From NCBI RefSeq assembly GCF_000721105.1, contig NZ_JOEV01000033.1:1-64000 (forward strand): a DNA stretch of 64,000 nt. Direction: 5' to 3'. Each line of letters opens with the position of its first letter. Positions within the stretch are counted from its first letter, which is position 1. The DNA is from Streptomyces cellulosae (GTDB taxonomy: Bacteria > Actinomycetota > Actinomycetes > Streptomycetales > Streptomycetaceae). Below the pieces are notes generated by a model. That model was not told the origin of the DNA. It did no database searches and saw only the letters and a program-made list of their open reading frames with translations. The translations under genes and the position numbers were made by a program. Positions 26,444 to 39,022 of this stretch are shown in pieces.

Positions 26444-27271
26444 ATGACCCGCACGCAGAAGCAGGCCGACGGTAGCGAGGAGAAGGCCGCGAACCCGGAG
26501 AAGAACGGCAGAGGGGCGGGCAGCGCCGTCCAGTCGGTGGACCGCGCCGTGAGCGTCCTGGAGATCCTCGCCCGGCACGGCGAGGCGGGCGTCACCGAGA
26601 TCGCCGACGAACTGGACGTGCACAAGTCGACCGCGTTCCGGCTGCTCGGCGTCCTGGAGAACCGCGGCCTGGTGGCCCAGGCCAAGGACCGCGGCAAGTA
26701 CTACCTGGGGGCCGGTGTACTACGCCTGGCGGGGGCGGCGGCAGTACGGCTGGACATCTCCCAGGAGGGCGTCCCGGTGTGCCGGGAGGTCGCGGACGAG
26801 CTGGGCGAGACGGTCAACATCGCGGTCCTGGACGACGACGCGGCGGTCAACATCATGCAGGCCCGCGGCACCGCGTCCGTGACCGCGCAGAACTGGCTGG
26901 GCCGGCGCACCCCGCTGCACGCCACCTCCAGCGGCAAGGTGCTCCTGGCGCACATGCCGCCCACCCTGCGCGAGGGGCTGCTCGCCCGCGCGCTGCCGCG
27001 CTTCACGGAGCGGACCATCACCGGCGCGTCGGTCCTGCGGGGCGAGCTGGAGGCCGTGGTGGAACAGGGCTACGCCCTCACCATCGAGGAGTTGGAGCTG
27101 GGCCTGGCGGCGGCGTCCGCCCCTGTCCGCGCCCACGACGGCAAGGTGATCGCCGCGATCAGCGTGTCGGGGCCGGTGTACCGGCTGAACAGCGACCGTC
27201 TGCCGGAGGTCGCCAAGCGCACGGTGGCGGCCGGCGCCGAACTGTCCCGCCGGATGGGATACGGCTTCTGA
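26444..27271 (+). CDS. IclR-family regulator of the betaine degradation genes
   Basis: A 275-residue IclR-type regulator. It has an N-terminal winged helix (VQSVDRAVSVLEILARHGEAGVTEIADELDVHKSTAFRLL) and an effector domain with HATSSGKVLLAHMPP and LTIEELELGLAAASAPVR. The first ~25 residues are a charged linker. It stands between the ferredoxin-reductase genes (divergent) and the mscR operon (same strand, 226 bp downstream), with the same 40-bp element in front of its own gene and of mscR. It is therefore likely autoregulated and controls the pathway. The ligand is unknown; glycine betaine or dimethylglycine would fit. Confidence 0.9.
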   Translation: MTRTQKQADGSEEKAANPEKNGRGAGSAVQSVDRAVSVLEILARHGEAGVTEIADELDVHKSTAFRLLGVLENRGLVAQAKDRGKYYLGAGVLRLAGAAAVRLDISQEGVPVCREVADELGETVNIAVLDDDAAVNIMQARGTASVTAQNWLGRRTPLHATSSGKVLLAHMPPTLREGLLARALPRFTERTITGASVLRGELEAVVEQGYALTIEELELGLAAASAPVRAHDGKVIAAISVSGPVYRLNSDRLPEVAKRTVAAGAELSRRMGYGF

Positions 27272-27442
27272 CCGACCCGGGCGCGGACGCGCGACCGAAG
27301 GGAATCGCACCACACCGACCGCGGCGCGGGACCGGGATCCCTGGTCCCGCGCCGTCGTGTGTCCGGCAGGTTTCGTCCCACAGGTTCCTTTTGCCAAGGG
27401 TTAACTCGCACCCCTTGACGGCCACTCGTCGGCGTTCCCACT

Positions 27443-27482
27443 ATGTTCCCCATAGCGCAACCCATCGTGCATTGCGCAACAG
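27443..27482 (+). promoter_or_regulatory. Shared 40-bp element, copy 2 (upstream of mscR)
   Basis: Second copy of the element described at 26322-26361. It ends 15 bp before the GTG start of the formaldehyde dehydrogenase gene and just ahead of its GAGGAG ribosome site, so a bound regulator would block transcription through the leader. ATGTT, CAT, GCGCA and TGCGCAACAG are shared at the same relative positions. Confidence 0.6.
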
Positions 27483-27497
27483 CAGAGGAGCTTGGTT

Positions 27498-28579
27498 GTG
27501 CCCCACGAGGTCCGTGCCGTAGTCGCTGTGAAGAAGGGCGCACCCGTCGAGGTGCAGACGATCGTCGTCCCCGATCCGGGTCCCGGAGAGGTGCTCGTGG
27601 CCGTGCAGGCGTGCGGGGTCTGCCACACGGACCTGCACTACCGCGAGGGTGCGATCAACGACGAGTTCCCGTTCCTGCTGGGCCATGAGGCAGCCGGCAC
27701 GATCGAAGCGGTCGGCGAGGGAGTCACCGACCTGGCACCCGGCGACTACGTGGTGCTGGCGTGGCGCGCCCCGTGCGGTTCCTGCCGTTCCTGTCGCCGG
27801 GGCCGCCCCTGGTACTGCTTCGACTCCCGCAACGCCACCCAGCCGATGACCCTGCTGGACGGCACCCCGCTCAGCAACGCCCTCGGCATCGGAGCGTTCG
27901 CCGAGAAGACGCTGGTCGCGGCGGGCCAGGCGGTGAAGATCGACCCGGCCGCCCGTCCCGAGGCCGCGGGCCTGATCGGCTGCGGAGTGATGGCGGGCTA
28001 CGGCGCCGCGGTGAACACCGGCCGCGTCGGCCGCGGCGACTCGGTCGCCGTCATCGGCTGCGGCGGCGTCGGCAACGCGGCCATCGCGGGCGCCTGCCTG
28101 AACGGCGCCATGAAGGTCATCGCCGTCGACATCGACGACAAGAAGCTCGACCAGGCGGAGAAGTTCGGCGCCACGCACACCGTCAACTCGCGGGGCACCG
28201 ACCCCGTGGAGGCGGTCCGCGCACTCACCGACGGCTTCGGCGTGGACATCGCGATCGACGCGGTGGGCCGCCCGGAGACCTTCAAGCAGGCCTTCTACAT
28301 GCGCGACCACGCGGGCCTGCTGGTCCAGGTCGGCGTGCCCTCCCCCGAGATGAAGGTCGAACTGCCGCTGATCGACGTGTTCTCGCGCGGCGGCGCCATC
28401 AAGTCGTCCTGGTACGGCGACTGCCTGCCGAGCCGCGACTTCCCGTTCCTGATCGACCAGTACCTGTACGGGCTGCTGGACCTGAACGCCTTCGTCAGCG
28501 AGACCATCGCGCTCGACCAGGTCGAGGAGGCCTTCGCCAAGATGCACCGGGGCGAGGTGCTGCGCTCGGTGGTGGTGCT

Positions 28580-28583
<4 letters not shown>
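27498..28583 (+). CDS. mscR: Mycothiol-dependent formaldehyde dehydrogenase / S-nitrosomycothiol reductase
   Basis: A 361-residue zinc alcohol dehydrogenase of the class III group. The catalytic zinc region is [13 protein letters not shown] followed by LLGHEAAG. The structural zinc site is [15 protein letters not shown]. The NAD motif [14 protein letters not shown] follows. It matches the actinobacterial mycothiol-dependent enzyme that oxidises S-hydroxymethyl-mycothiol, detoxifying formaldehyde. The genes that follow release formaldehyde from N-methyl groups, which explains its place at the head of the operon. GTG 27498 is chosen because GAGGAG lies 7 bp upstream. It is coupled to the next gene by GTGA. 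Confidence 0.9.
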
Positions 28584-31874
<3,291 letters not shown>

Positions 31875-31906
31875 GGCACCCCAAGGACGCCCACAGGAGG
31901 CCCTCT

Positions 31907-33061
31907 GTGTCCCCCACCTACGACGTGATCGTCATCGGTCTCGGCGGCATGGGCAGCGCCGCCGCCCACCACCTGTCCGCGCGCGGCGCCCGGGTTCTCG
32001 GCCTGGAGAAGTTCGGTCCGGTGCACAACCGCGGCTCCAGCCACGGCGGTTCGCGGATCACCCGGCAGTCGTACTTCGAGGACCCCGCGTACGTCCCGCT
32101 GCTGCTGCGCGCCTACGAGCTGTACGAGGAGCTGGAGCGGGCCACCGGCCGGGAGATAGCGATCCTGCCCGGCGGAGTGATGGTCGGCCGCCCCGACTCC
32201 CGGACTGTCTCCGGCTCGCTGCTCTCCGCCCAGCAGTGGGACCTGCCGCACGAGATGCTGGACGCCAAGGAGATCCGCCGCCGCTTCCCGACGCTGACGC
32301 CGAAGGACGACGAGGTGGCCCTGTACGAGAACAAGGCGGGTCTGCTCCGCCCCGAGAACACCGTCGCCGCCCATCTCCAGCTCGCCACCCGCCAGGGCGC
32401 CGACCTGCACTTCGAAGAACCCATGACGCGCTGGGAGCCGTACCGGGACGGCGTGCGCGTTCACACGGCCGAGGACACCTACACCGCGTCCCAGCTGGTG
32501 ATCTGCCCGGGCGCGTGGGCGCCGCGGCTGCTCACCGACATCGGAGTGCCGTTCACCATCGAACGGCAGGTCATGTACTGGTTCCAGCCCAAGCGGGGAG
32601 TCGAGCCCTTCCTGCCCGAGAACCACCCCATCTACATCTGGGAGGACGCGGCCGGCGTCCAGGTGTACGGCTTCCCCTCCATCGACGGCCCCGAACTCGG
32701 AGCCAAGGTCGCCTTCTTCCGCAAGGGACAGGTGACCACTCCGGAGACCATCGACCGGACGGTCCACCAGGACGAGATCAAGGCGATGGCCGACCACATG
32801 GCCGGGTGCGTCCCGGACCTCCCGGGCGCCTTCCTCAAGGCCGCGACCTGCATGTACTCCACCACCCCCGACGAGCACTTCGTCATCGCCCGCCATCCCG
32901 CGCACCCGGAGTCGGTCACCGTGGCCTGCGGGTTCTCCGGGCACGGCTTCAAGTTCGTGCCCGTGGTCGGTGAGATCCTCGCCGACCTCGCCCTGACCGG
33001 CAGCACCGAGCACCCCATCGGCCTGTTCGACCCCGCCCGCCTCGCCGCCGCGCCCGTCTGA
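31907..33061 (+). CDS. Monomeric sarcosine oxidase-like flavoenzyme
   Basis: A 384-residue flavoprotein predicted to oxidise sarcosine to glycine, formaldehyde and hydrogen peroxide. The FAD motif [19 protein letters not shown] is at the N-terminus. [15 protein letters not shown] places a cysteine at residue 315, the position that carries covalent FAD in characterised monomeric sarcosine oxidase. [15 protein letters not shown] near the end completes the signature. It starts at GTG 31907 behind AGGAGG, 32 bp after the dimethylglycine oxidase gene. Related N-methyl amino acid oxidases share these motifs; the pathway context favours sarcosine. Confidence 0.9.
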   Translation: MSPTYDVIVIGLGGMGSAAAHHLSARGARVLGLEKFGPVHNRGSSHGGSRITRQSYFEDPAYVPLLLRAYELYEELERATGREIAILPGGVMVGRPDSRTVSGSLLSAQQWDLPHEMLDAKEIRRRFPTLTPKDDEVALYENKAGLLRPENTVAAHLQLATRQGADLHFEEPMTRWEPYRDGVRVHTAEDTYTASQLVICPGAWAPRLLTDIGVPFTIERQVMYWFQPKRGVEPFLPENHPIYIWEDAAGVQVYGFPSIDGPELGAKVAFFRKGQVTTPETIDRTVHQDEIKAMADHMAGCVPDLPGAFLKAATCMYSTTPDEHFVIARHPAHPESVTVACGFSGHGFKFVPVVGEILADLALTGSTEHPIGLFDPARLAAAPV

Positions 33062-33072
33062 GGAGCACGCCC

Positions 33073-34308
33073 GTGACGACGACCCCCGCGCCCGAGAGCC
33101 CCGTCTCCGAGACGTCCCTCTCCGACACCCCGGTATCCGAGACCCCGGTGTCCGAGACCTCCGTCTCCGCGGCCCACCAGACCTCCCCCAGCCTGATCGC
33201 CACCCTCCCCGGGAACTACTACACCGACCCGGAGATCTTCCGGCAGGAACAGGAGCACCTGTTCGAGTCGATGTGGTTCTGCGCCGTCCGCAGCGCCGAC
33301 CTGGCCGGACCCGGCGCGTTCCGCACCGTCCAGGTCGGTCGCGAGAACGTCCTCATCACCCGTACCCGCAAGGGCGACCTGCGCGCCTACCTCAACGTCT
33401 GCCGGCATCGCGGGGCCCGGCTGTGCATGGAGGAGTCCGGTCAGATCCGGCGCAACCTCCAGTGCCCGTACCACGCGTGGACATACGATCTCGACGGCAA
33501 GTTGATCGCCGCACCCAACTTGATCAAGATGCCCGATGTCGACCGGGTCGAGTACGGGTTGATCAAGGTGTCCCTGCGGGAGTGGCTGGGCTACGCCTGG
33601 GTGTGCCTTGCCGACGAGCCCCCGTCCTTCGAGGACACCGTCCTGCACGCCGCCGTCGAACGGCTGGGCGATCCCGCCGCGATCGAGCACTACGGCACCG
33701 AGCACCTGGCCCTCGGCAAACGGATCGTCTACGACGTGCGGGCGAACTGGAAGCTGATCGTCGAGAACTTCATGGAGTGCTACCACTGCGCGACGATCCA
33801 TCCGGAACTCACCGACGTCCTCCCCGAGTTCGCCGACGGCTACGCGGCCCAGTACTACGTGGGCCACGGCGCCGAGTTCGGCGAGGAGATCAAGGGGTTC
33901 ACCGTCGACGGCAGCGAGGGCTTCGCCAGGCTGCCCGCGGTCTCCGCGGACCAGGACCGGCGCTACTACGCCATCACCGTGAAGCCGACGGTGTTCATCA
34001 ACCTCGTACCGGACCATGTGATCCTGCACCGCATGTTCCCGATGGCCGAGAACCGCACCGTCGTCGAGTGCGACTGGTTGTACGCGCCGGAGGTGGTGGA
34101 GTCCGGGGCGGACGTGTCGAAGTCGGTGGAGCTGTTCCACCGGGTCAACGAGCAGGACTTCGAGGCCTGTGAACGGACACAGCCGGCGATGGCGTCGCGG
34201 GCGTACCGGAAGGGTGGTGTGCTGGTCCCCAACGAGCACCACATCGGGATCTTCCACGAGTGGCTCGTGGAGAGACTGGGAGGCAGTCATGCCGGACCTG
34301 TTCATTGA
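33073..34308 (+). CDS. Rieske oxygenase, GbcA-type glycine betaine monooxygenase
   Basis: A 411-residue ring-hydroxylating-type oxygenase alpha subunit that would demethylate glycine betaine to dimethylglycine and formaldehyde. The Rieske ligands are Cys110/His112 and Cys131/His134. The mononuclear iron site NFMECYHCATIHPEL contains His238 and His243. The best-known relatives with this layout are GbcA and stachydrine/betaine demethylases. It starts at GTG 33073. The first ~35 residues are an unusual repeat-rich tail of PVSET units that lies outside the catalytic fold. Electron donors are probably the ferredoxin and reductase encoded at 24.5-26.1 kb. Confidence 0.88.
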   Translation: MTTTPAPESPVSETSLSDTPVSETPVSETSVSAAHQTSPSLIATLPGNYYTDPEIFRQEQEHLFESMWFCAVRSADLAGPGAFRTVQVGRENVLITRTRKGDLRAYLNVCRHRGARLCMEESGQIRRNLQCPYHAWTYDLDGKLIAAPNLIKMPDVDRVEYGLIKVSLREWLGYAWVCLADEPPSFEDTVLHAAVERLGDPAAIEHYGTEHLALGKRIVYDVRANWKLIVENFMECYHCATIHPELTDVLPEFADGYAAQYYVGHGAEFGEEIKGFTVDGSEGFARLPAVSADQDRRYYAITVKPTVFINLVPDHVILHRMFPMAENRTVVECDWLYAPEVVESGADVSKSVELFHRVNEQDFEACERTQPAMASRAYRKGGVLVPNEHHIGIFHEWLVERLGGSHAGPVH

Positions 34309-35755
34309 CGGCGCGTGGCGCAGCGCGGTCGACGAGCGCACCCGCGAGATCCGTTGTCCCGCCGACGGCTCCCTGGTGGGAGTCGTGGACGAGGCGGGCG
34401 GCAAGGACACCGTGGAGGCGATCGCCGCCGCCCGCCGGGCCTTCGACGAGGGCCCCTGGCCCCGCAGTTCGCCGGGCGAGCGCGGTGACCTGCTCGTGCG
34501 GGTCGCCGACCTCCTCGTCCGCGACAAGGACACACTCGCCCGCGCGGAATCCCTGGACACCGGCAAGCGGCTCGTCGAGAGCGAGTACGACATCGACGAC
34601 ATCGCGAACTGCTTCCGTTACTTCGGGCGGCTGGTGGCGAGCGAGACCGGCCGGGTCGTCGAGACCGGGACGGAAGCCGTCGACAGCCGGGTGGTGTACG
34701 AGCCTGTCGGCGTCTGCGCGCTGATCACGCCCTGGAACTATCCGCTGCTGCAGACGGCGTGGAAGGTCGCCCCGGCGCTCGCGGCCGGCAACACCTTCGT
34801 GCTCAAGCCGAGCGAGCTGACTCCGCACACAGCGATCCACCTCATGCGCCTGCTGACGGAGGCCGGGCTCCCGCCGGGCGCCGGCAACCTGGTCCTCGGC
34901 GCCGGTCCGGAGGCGGGCGCCCCGCTGGCCGACCACCCGGACGTGGACCTCGTCTCCTTCACGGGCGGACTCCAGACCGGCCGTGGTCTGATGGCCGCCG
35001 CGGCCGGGACGGTGAAGAAGGTCGCGCTCGAACTCGGCGGCAAGAACCCGAACATCGTCTTCGCCGACGCCGACTTCGACACCGCCGTCGACATGGCGCT
35101 GACCGCCGTGTTCCTGCACTCCGGGCAGGTCTGTTCGGCCGGGGCGCGGCTGCTGGTCGAGGACTGTCTGCACGACCGGTTCGTCGACGAGGTCGTACGC
35201 CGGGCAGCACGGATCCGGCTCGGGGGACCGTTCGACGAGCGCGCGCAGACCGGGCCGTTGATCTCGGCGGCACACCGCGCGAAGGTCGAGGCGTACGTCG
35301 CCAAGGGACTGGAGGAGGGGGCGGTGCTGCGCTGCGGGGGCGAGCGTTGCTCCGGGCCGGGCCTCGACGGCGGCTTCTACTACCCGCCCACCGTGCTGGA
35401 CGAGTGCTCCCCGGGAATGTCGGTGGTCAAGGAGGAGTCCTTCGGGCCGGTGCTCACCGTCGAGCGCTTCACCAGCGAGGACGAGGCGGTGCGCCTCGCC
35501 AACGACACGATCTACGGTCTCGCCGGCGCCGTCTGGACGAGCGACGAGGGCAAGGCGGCCCGGGTGGCGGGCCGGCTGCGACTCGGCACGGTGTGGATCA
35601 ACGACTACCACCCCTATGTCCCGCAGGCGGAGTGGGGCGGCTTCAAGCAGTCCGGTTTCGGGCGCGAACTCGGACCCTCGGGCCTCGCCGAGTACCGGGA
35701 GACGAAACACATCTGGCGCAACACGGCCCCGACACCGCAAGGTTGGTTCGCCTGA
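34289..35755 (+). CDS. Betaine aldehyde dehydrogenase-like enzyme
   Basis: A 488-residue NAD(P)-dependent aldehyde dehydrogenase. ITPWNYPLLQTAWKVAPALA and VALELGGKNPNIVF (general base Glu) are present, with the catalytic Cys in FLHSGQVCSAGARLLVE. The pattern fits the betaine/aminoaldehyde dehydrogenase branch, oxidising betaine aldehyde to glycine betaine. The ATG at 34289 follows GGGAGG and lies 20 bp inside the end of the upstream oxygenase gene, so the two are coupled. With the choline dehydrogenase gene downstream it completes choline oxidation. Confidence 0.9.
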   Translation: MPDLFIDGAWRSAVDERTREIRCPADGSLVGVVDEAGGKDTVEAIAAARRAFDEGPWPRSSPGERGDLLVRVADLLVRDKDTLARAESLDTGKRLVESEYDIDDIANCFRYFGRLVASETGRVVETGTEAVDSRVVYEPVGVCALITPWNYPLLQTAWKVAPALAAGNTFVLKPSELTPHTAIHLMRLLTEAGLPPGAGNLVLGAGPEAGAPLADHPDVDLVSFTGGLQTGRGLMAAAAGTVKKVALELGGKNPNIVFADADFDTAVDMALTAVFLHSGQVCSAGARLLVEDCLHDRFVDEVVRRAARIRLGGPFDERAQTGPLISAAHRAKVEAYVAKGLEEGAVLRCGGERCSGPGLDGGFYYPPTVLDECSPGMSVVKEESFGPVLTVERFTSEDEAVRLANDTIYGLAGAVWTSDEGKAARVAGRLRLGTVWINDYHPYVPQAEWGGFKQSGFGRELGPSGLAEYRETKHIWRNTAPTPQGWFA

Positions 35756-35886
35756 GTTCGTCTGATCCCACGGGTAACACCCGCGCGCAACCGCCCGGCA
35801 CAACACCCCCACGTACCCCCTCATCGGTCCCGGCGCCCGCACCGAGCCGCTCGTCTCTCCTCCTCCGGCCCACCAGGAGTCCGCTC

Positions 35887-37452
35887 ATGACGACCACCGA
35901 GCAACCAACAGGCCCCCACAGTCACGACGACAGCGAACTCGCCGAGTTCGGATACAAACCCGAACTCAAGCGCACCCTCGGCAATTTCCACACCTTCGCC
36001 GCCGGAATCAGCTACATCTCGATCCTCACCGGCACCTTCCAGCTGTTCTACTTCGGCTACGGCAGCGGCGGCCCCGCCTACTGGTGGTCCTGGCCGATGG
36101 TGTTCGTCGGCCAGTTCATGGTCGCCCTGTGCTTCGCGGAACTGGCCGCCCGCTATCCCGTCGCGGGCTCCGTCTACAACTGGTCGAAGAAGATCGGCAA
36201 CCCGCACCTGGGGTGGCTCGCCGGGTGGATGATGTTGATCGCGTCCATCGTGTCCATCTCGGCCGTCGCGCTGGCCTATCAGTTGACGCTTCCGCAGATC
36301 TCCTCGGCGTTCCAGTTCATAGGTGACGGCACCGGCAAGTACGACGTGGCGACCAACGCGGTCGTCCTCGCCACCGTGTTGATCCTCTTCACGACCCTGG
36401 TGAACGCCTTCGGTGTGAAGCTGATGGCCACCATCAACAGTGCGGGCGTGCTCATCGAGCTGATCGCCACCGTCGTCCTCATCGTGCTGTTCGCCGTCCA
36501 CGTCACGCGAGGACCGCAGGTGGTGACCGACACGGCGGGCACCGGGGCCGGGCACCAGGCGGGCTACATGGGCGCGTTCCTGGTGGCCTCGCTGGCGTCC
36601 GCGTACGTCATGTACGGCTTCGACACGGCCGCCTCGCTCGGCGAGGAGTCCCTCGACCCGTCCCGCAACGCGCCGCGTGCCATCCTCCGCGCCATCGTCG
36701 CCTCGTTCATCCTGGGCGGCCTGATCCTGCTGCTCGCGCTGATGAGCGTCTCCAACTTGAAGGGCGACAAGCTGTCCACGGACGGTCTGCAGTACATCGT
36801 CCTCGACGTCCTCGGGTCGACGGCCGGCAAGGCGATGCTGTGGTGCGTGGCGATCGCGGTCACCGTCTGCGCGCTGGCCGTCCACACGGCGGCGATCCGC
36901 CTCACCTTCGCGATGGCCCGTGACAACAACCTGCCCGCGTCGTCCCGGCTGGCCAAGGTCAGCCCGCGTTTCCAGACCCCGGTGCTGCCCGCGGTGATCA
37001 TCGGCGTCCTGGCGGTGGCGATCCTCGTCGTCAACATCCGCCAGCCGCAGATCTTCACCGTCGTCACCAGCATCGGCATCATCATGATCTACCTCGCCTA
37101 CCTCGGTGTCACCGCCCCGATGCTGGTGGCCCGGCTGCGCGGAAAGTGGCAGCCCGCGGGTGACGGCAAGTTCTCGCTGGGCCGCTGGGGGCTGCCCGCG
37201 AACATCGTCGCCGTGCTCTGGGGCGCGGCGATGACCGTCAACCTGATCTGGCCGCGGGCCGAGGTCTACAACGCGACCGCTCCGTTCCACTGGTACCTGC
37301 GCTGGGGCGCGGTGCTGTTCGTCGCGGTCATCATGGGCGGCGGCTTCGCCTACTACTGGTTCGTCCAGCGGCACCGCACCGGAGTGCTCGCCGAGCACCA
37401 GCTGCAGCCCGCGGCCACCACGACTCCCCTCGCCGCCCCCGCGGCCGACTGA
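35887..37452 (+). CDS. APC-superfamily amino acid/amine permease
   Basis: A 521-residue membrane transporter of the amino acid-polyamine-organocation superfamily with about 12 hydrophobic spans. The N-terminal GNFHTFAAGISYISILTGTF and the following CFAELAARYPVAGSVYNWSKK are typical of the family. It resembles GABA/choline-type permeases. Placed between betaine aldehyde dehydrogenase and choline dehydrogenase, it probably imports choline, betaine or a related quaternary amine; the substrate is inferred. The ATG at 35887 follows AGGAG. A 130-bp spacer separates it from the previous gene. Confidence 0.87.
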   Translation: MTTTEQPTGPHSHDDSELAEFGYKPELKRTLGNFHTFAAGISYISILTGTFQLFYFGYGSGGPAYWWSWPMVFVGQFMVALCFAELAARYPVAGSVYNWSKKIGNPHLGWLAGWMMLIASIVSISAVALAYQLTLPQISSAFQFIGDGTGKYDVATNAVVLATVLILFTTLVNAFGVKLMATINSAGVLIELIATVVLIVLFAVHVTRGPQVVTDTAGTGAGHQAGYMGAFLVASLASAYVMYGFDTAASLGEESLDPSRNAPRAILRAIVASFILGGLILLLALMSVSNLKGDKLSTDGLQYIVLDVLGSTAGKAMLWCVAIAVTVCALAVHTAAIRLTFAMARDNNLPASSRLAKVSPRFQTPVLPAVIIGVLAVAILVVNIRQPQIFTVVTSIGIIMIYLAYLGVTAPMLVARLRGKWQPAGDGKFSLGRWGLPANIVAVLWGAAMTVNLIWPRAEVYNATAPFHWYLRWGAVLFVAVIMGGGFAYYWFVQRHRTGVLAEHQLQPAATTTPLAAPAAD

Positions 37453-37468
37453 AGGAGGCCAACCACTC

Positions 37469-39019
37469 ATGAGCACCGATGAGTTCGACTATGTGGTGGT
37501 GGGCGGCGGCACCGCGGGCAACGTGGTGGCGGCCCGTCTGTCCGAGGACCCCTCCGTGACCGTGTGCGTCCTGGAAGCGGGTCCGAGTGACGTCGGCGAC
37601 GACGACGTACTCAAACTCGAACGCTGGATGGGCCTGTTGGAGTCCGGCTACGACTGGGACTACCCGGTCGAGCCGCAGGCGAGCGGCAACAGCTTCATGC
37701 GGCACGCCCGGGCGAGGGTGCTGGGCGGCTGTTCCTCGCACAACTCCTGTATCGCCTTCTGGGCGCCGGCCGAGGACCTCGACGACTGGGCGGCCAAGGG
37801 CTGTACCGGCTGGAGCGCCGCCGACCTCTTCCCGCTGTACCGGCGGCTGGAGAACAACGACGCTCCCGGCGACCACCACGGCCGCACCGGCCCGGTGAAG
37901 CTGCGCACGCTGAAGAGCGACGACCCGTGCGGCACGGCCCTGCTGGAGGCGTGCGCGCAGGCCGGGATCCCGACGACGCCGTTCAACACGGGCTCGACGG
38001 TGGTCCGGGGCGCCAACTGGTTCCAGATCAACTCCGACGAGAACAACATCCGCCAGTCGTCCTCGGTGGCCTACCTCCACCCGGTCCTGGGCAAGAGGCC
38101 GAACCTGGACGTGCGCACGGGGGTCCGGGCCAAGAAGCTCGTCCTGGACGGGCGGCGCTGCGTGGGCGCCGAGTACCTGGACCCGGACCTCATCCACACG
38201 CGGACGGTACGGGCCCGGCGTGAGGTGATCGTCTCCTGCGGGGCGATCGACTCGCCGAAGCTGCTGATGGTGTCCGGCATCGGACCGGCCGGGCATCTGC
38301 GCGAGGTCGGTGTGGAGGTGGTGGTCGACTCGGCGGGCGTGGGCGAGAACCTCCAGGACCACCCCGAGGGCGTCATCATGTGGGACGCCGAGCAGCCGAT
38401 GACCACCACGTCCAGCCAGTGGTGGGAGGCGGGCATCTTCTACGACACGGAGGAGGGCCTGGACCGGCCCGACCTGATGTTCCACTACGGCTCGGTGCCG
38501 TTCGACATGAACACCGCGCGCTGGGGCTACCCCACGTCCGAGAACGCGTTCTGCCTCACGCCCAACGTGACGCGGGCGCGGTCACGGGGGACGGTCCGGC
38601 TGCGTACCCGCGACTACCGGGACAAGCCCAAGGTCGACCCGCGCTACTTCACACACGAGCACGACGTGCGGGTGATGACGTACGGCCTGAGGCTCGCCCG
38701 GCGGATCGCCGAGCAGCCCGCGCTGAGCGGCTGGGCGGGAGCCGAGCTGGCCCCCGGCCCGGACGTGCGGACCGACGACGAACTGCTCGACTACATCCAC
38801 AAGACCCACAACACCGTCTACCACCCGTCCTGCACCGTGAAGATGGGCGCGGACGACGACACCTCGGCCCCGCTCGACGCGCGGCTGCGGGTCAAGGGGG
38901 TCGAGGGACTCAGGGTCGCCGACGGGTCGGTCATGCCGGACCTCGTCACCGTCAACCCGTGCATCACGACGATGATGATCGGCGAGAAGTGCGCGGACCT
39001 GCTGAAGGAGGACGCGTGA
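37469..39019 (+). CDS. GMC oxidoreductase, choline dehydrogenase-like
   Basis: A 516-residue flavoprotein of the GMC family. The FAD motif VVVGGGTAGNVVAARLSEDP is at the N-terminus. RARVLGGCSSHNSCIAFWAP is the GMC signature 1 region, and HPSCTVKMG carries the active-site His near the C-terminus. It resembles BetA choline dehydrogenases, which oxidise choline to betaine aldehyde. It starts 16 bp after the permease gene with GGAGG upstream. It ends 3 bp from the stop of the convergent SMC-like gene, leaving no room for a separate terminator. Confidence 0.88.
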   Translation: MSTDEFDYVVVGGGTAGNVVAARLSEDPSVTVCVLEAGPSDVGDDDVLKLERWMGLLESGYDWDYPVEPQASGNSFMRHARARVLGGCSSHNSCIAFWAPAEDLDDWAAKGCTGWSAADLFPLYRRLENNDAPGDHHGRTGPVKLRTLKSDDPCGTALLEACAQAGIPTTPFNTGSTVVRGANWFQINSDENNIRQSSSVAYLHPVLGKRPNLDVRTGVRAKKLVLDGRRCVGAEYLDPDLIHTRTVRARREVIVSCGAIDSPKLLMVSGIGPAGHLREVGVEVVVDSAGVGENLQDHPEGVIMWDAEQPMTTTSSQWWEAGIFYDTEEGLDRPDLMFHYGSVPFDMNTARWGYPTSENAFCLTPNVTRARSRGTVRLRTRDYRDKPKVDPRYFTHEHDVRVMTYGLRLARRIAEQPALSGWAGAELAPGPDVRTDDELLDYIHKTHNTVYHPSCTVKMGADDDTSAPLDARLRVKGVEGLRVADGSVMPDLVTVNPCITTMMIGEKCADLLKEDA

Positions 39020-39022
39020 CGG

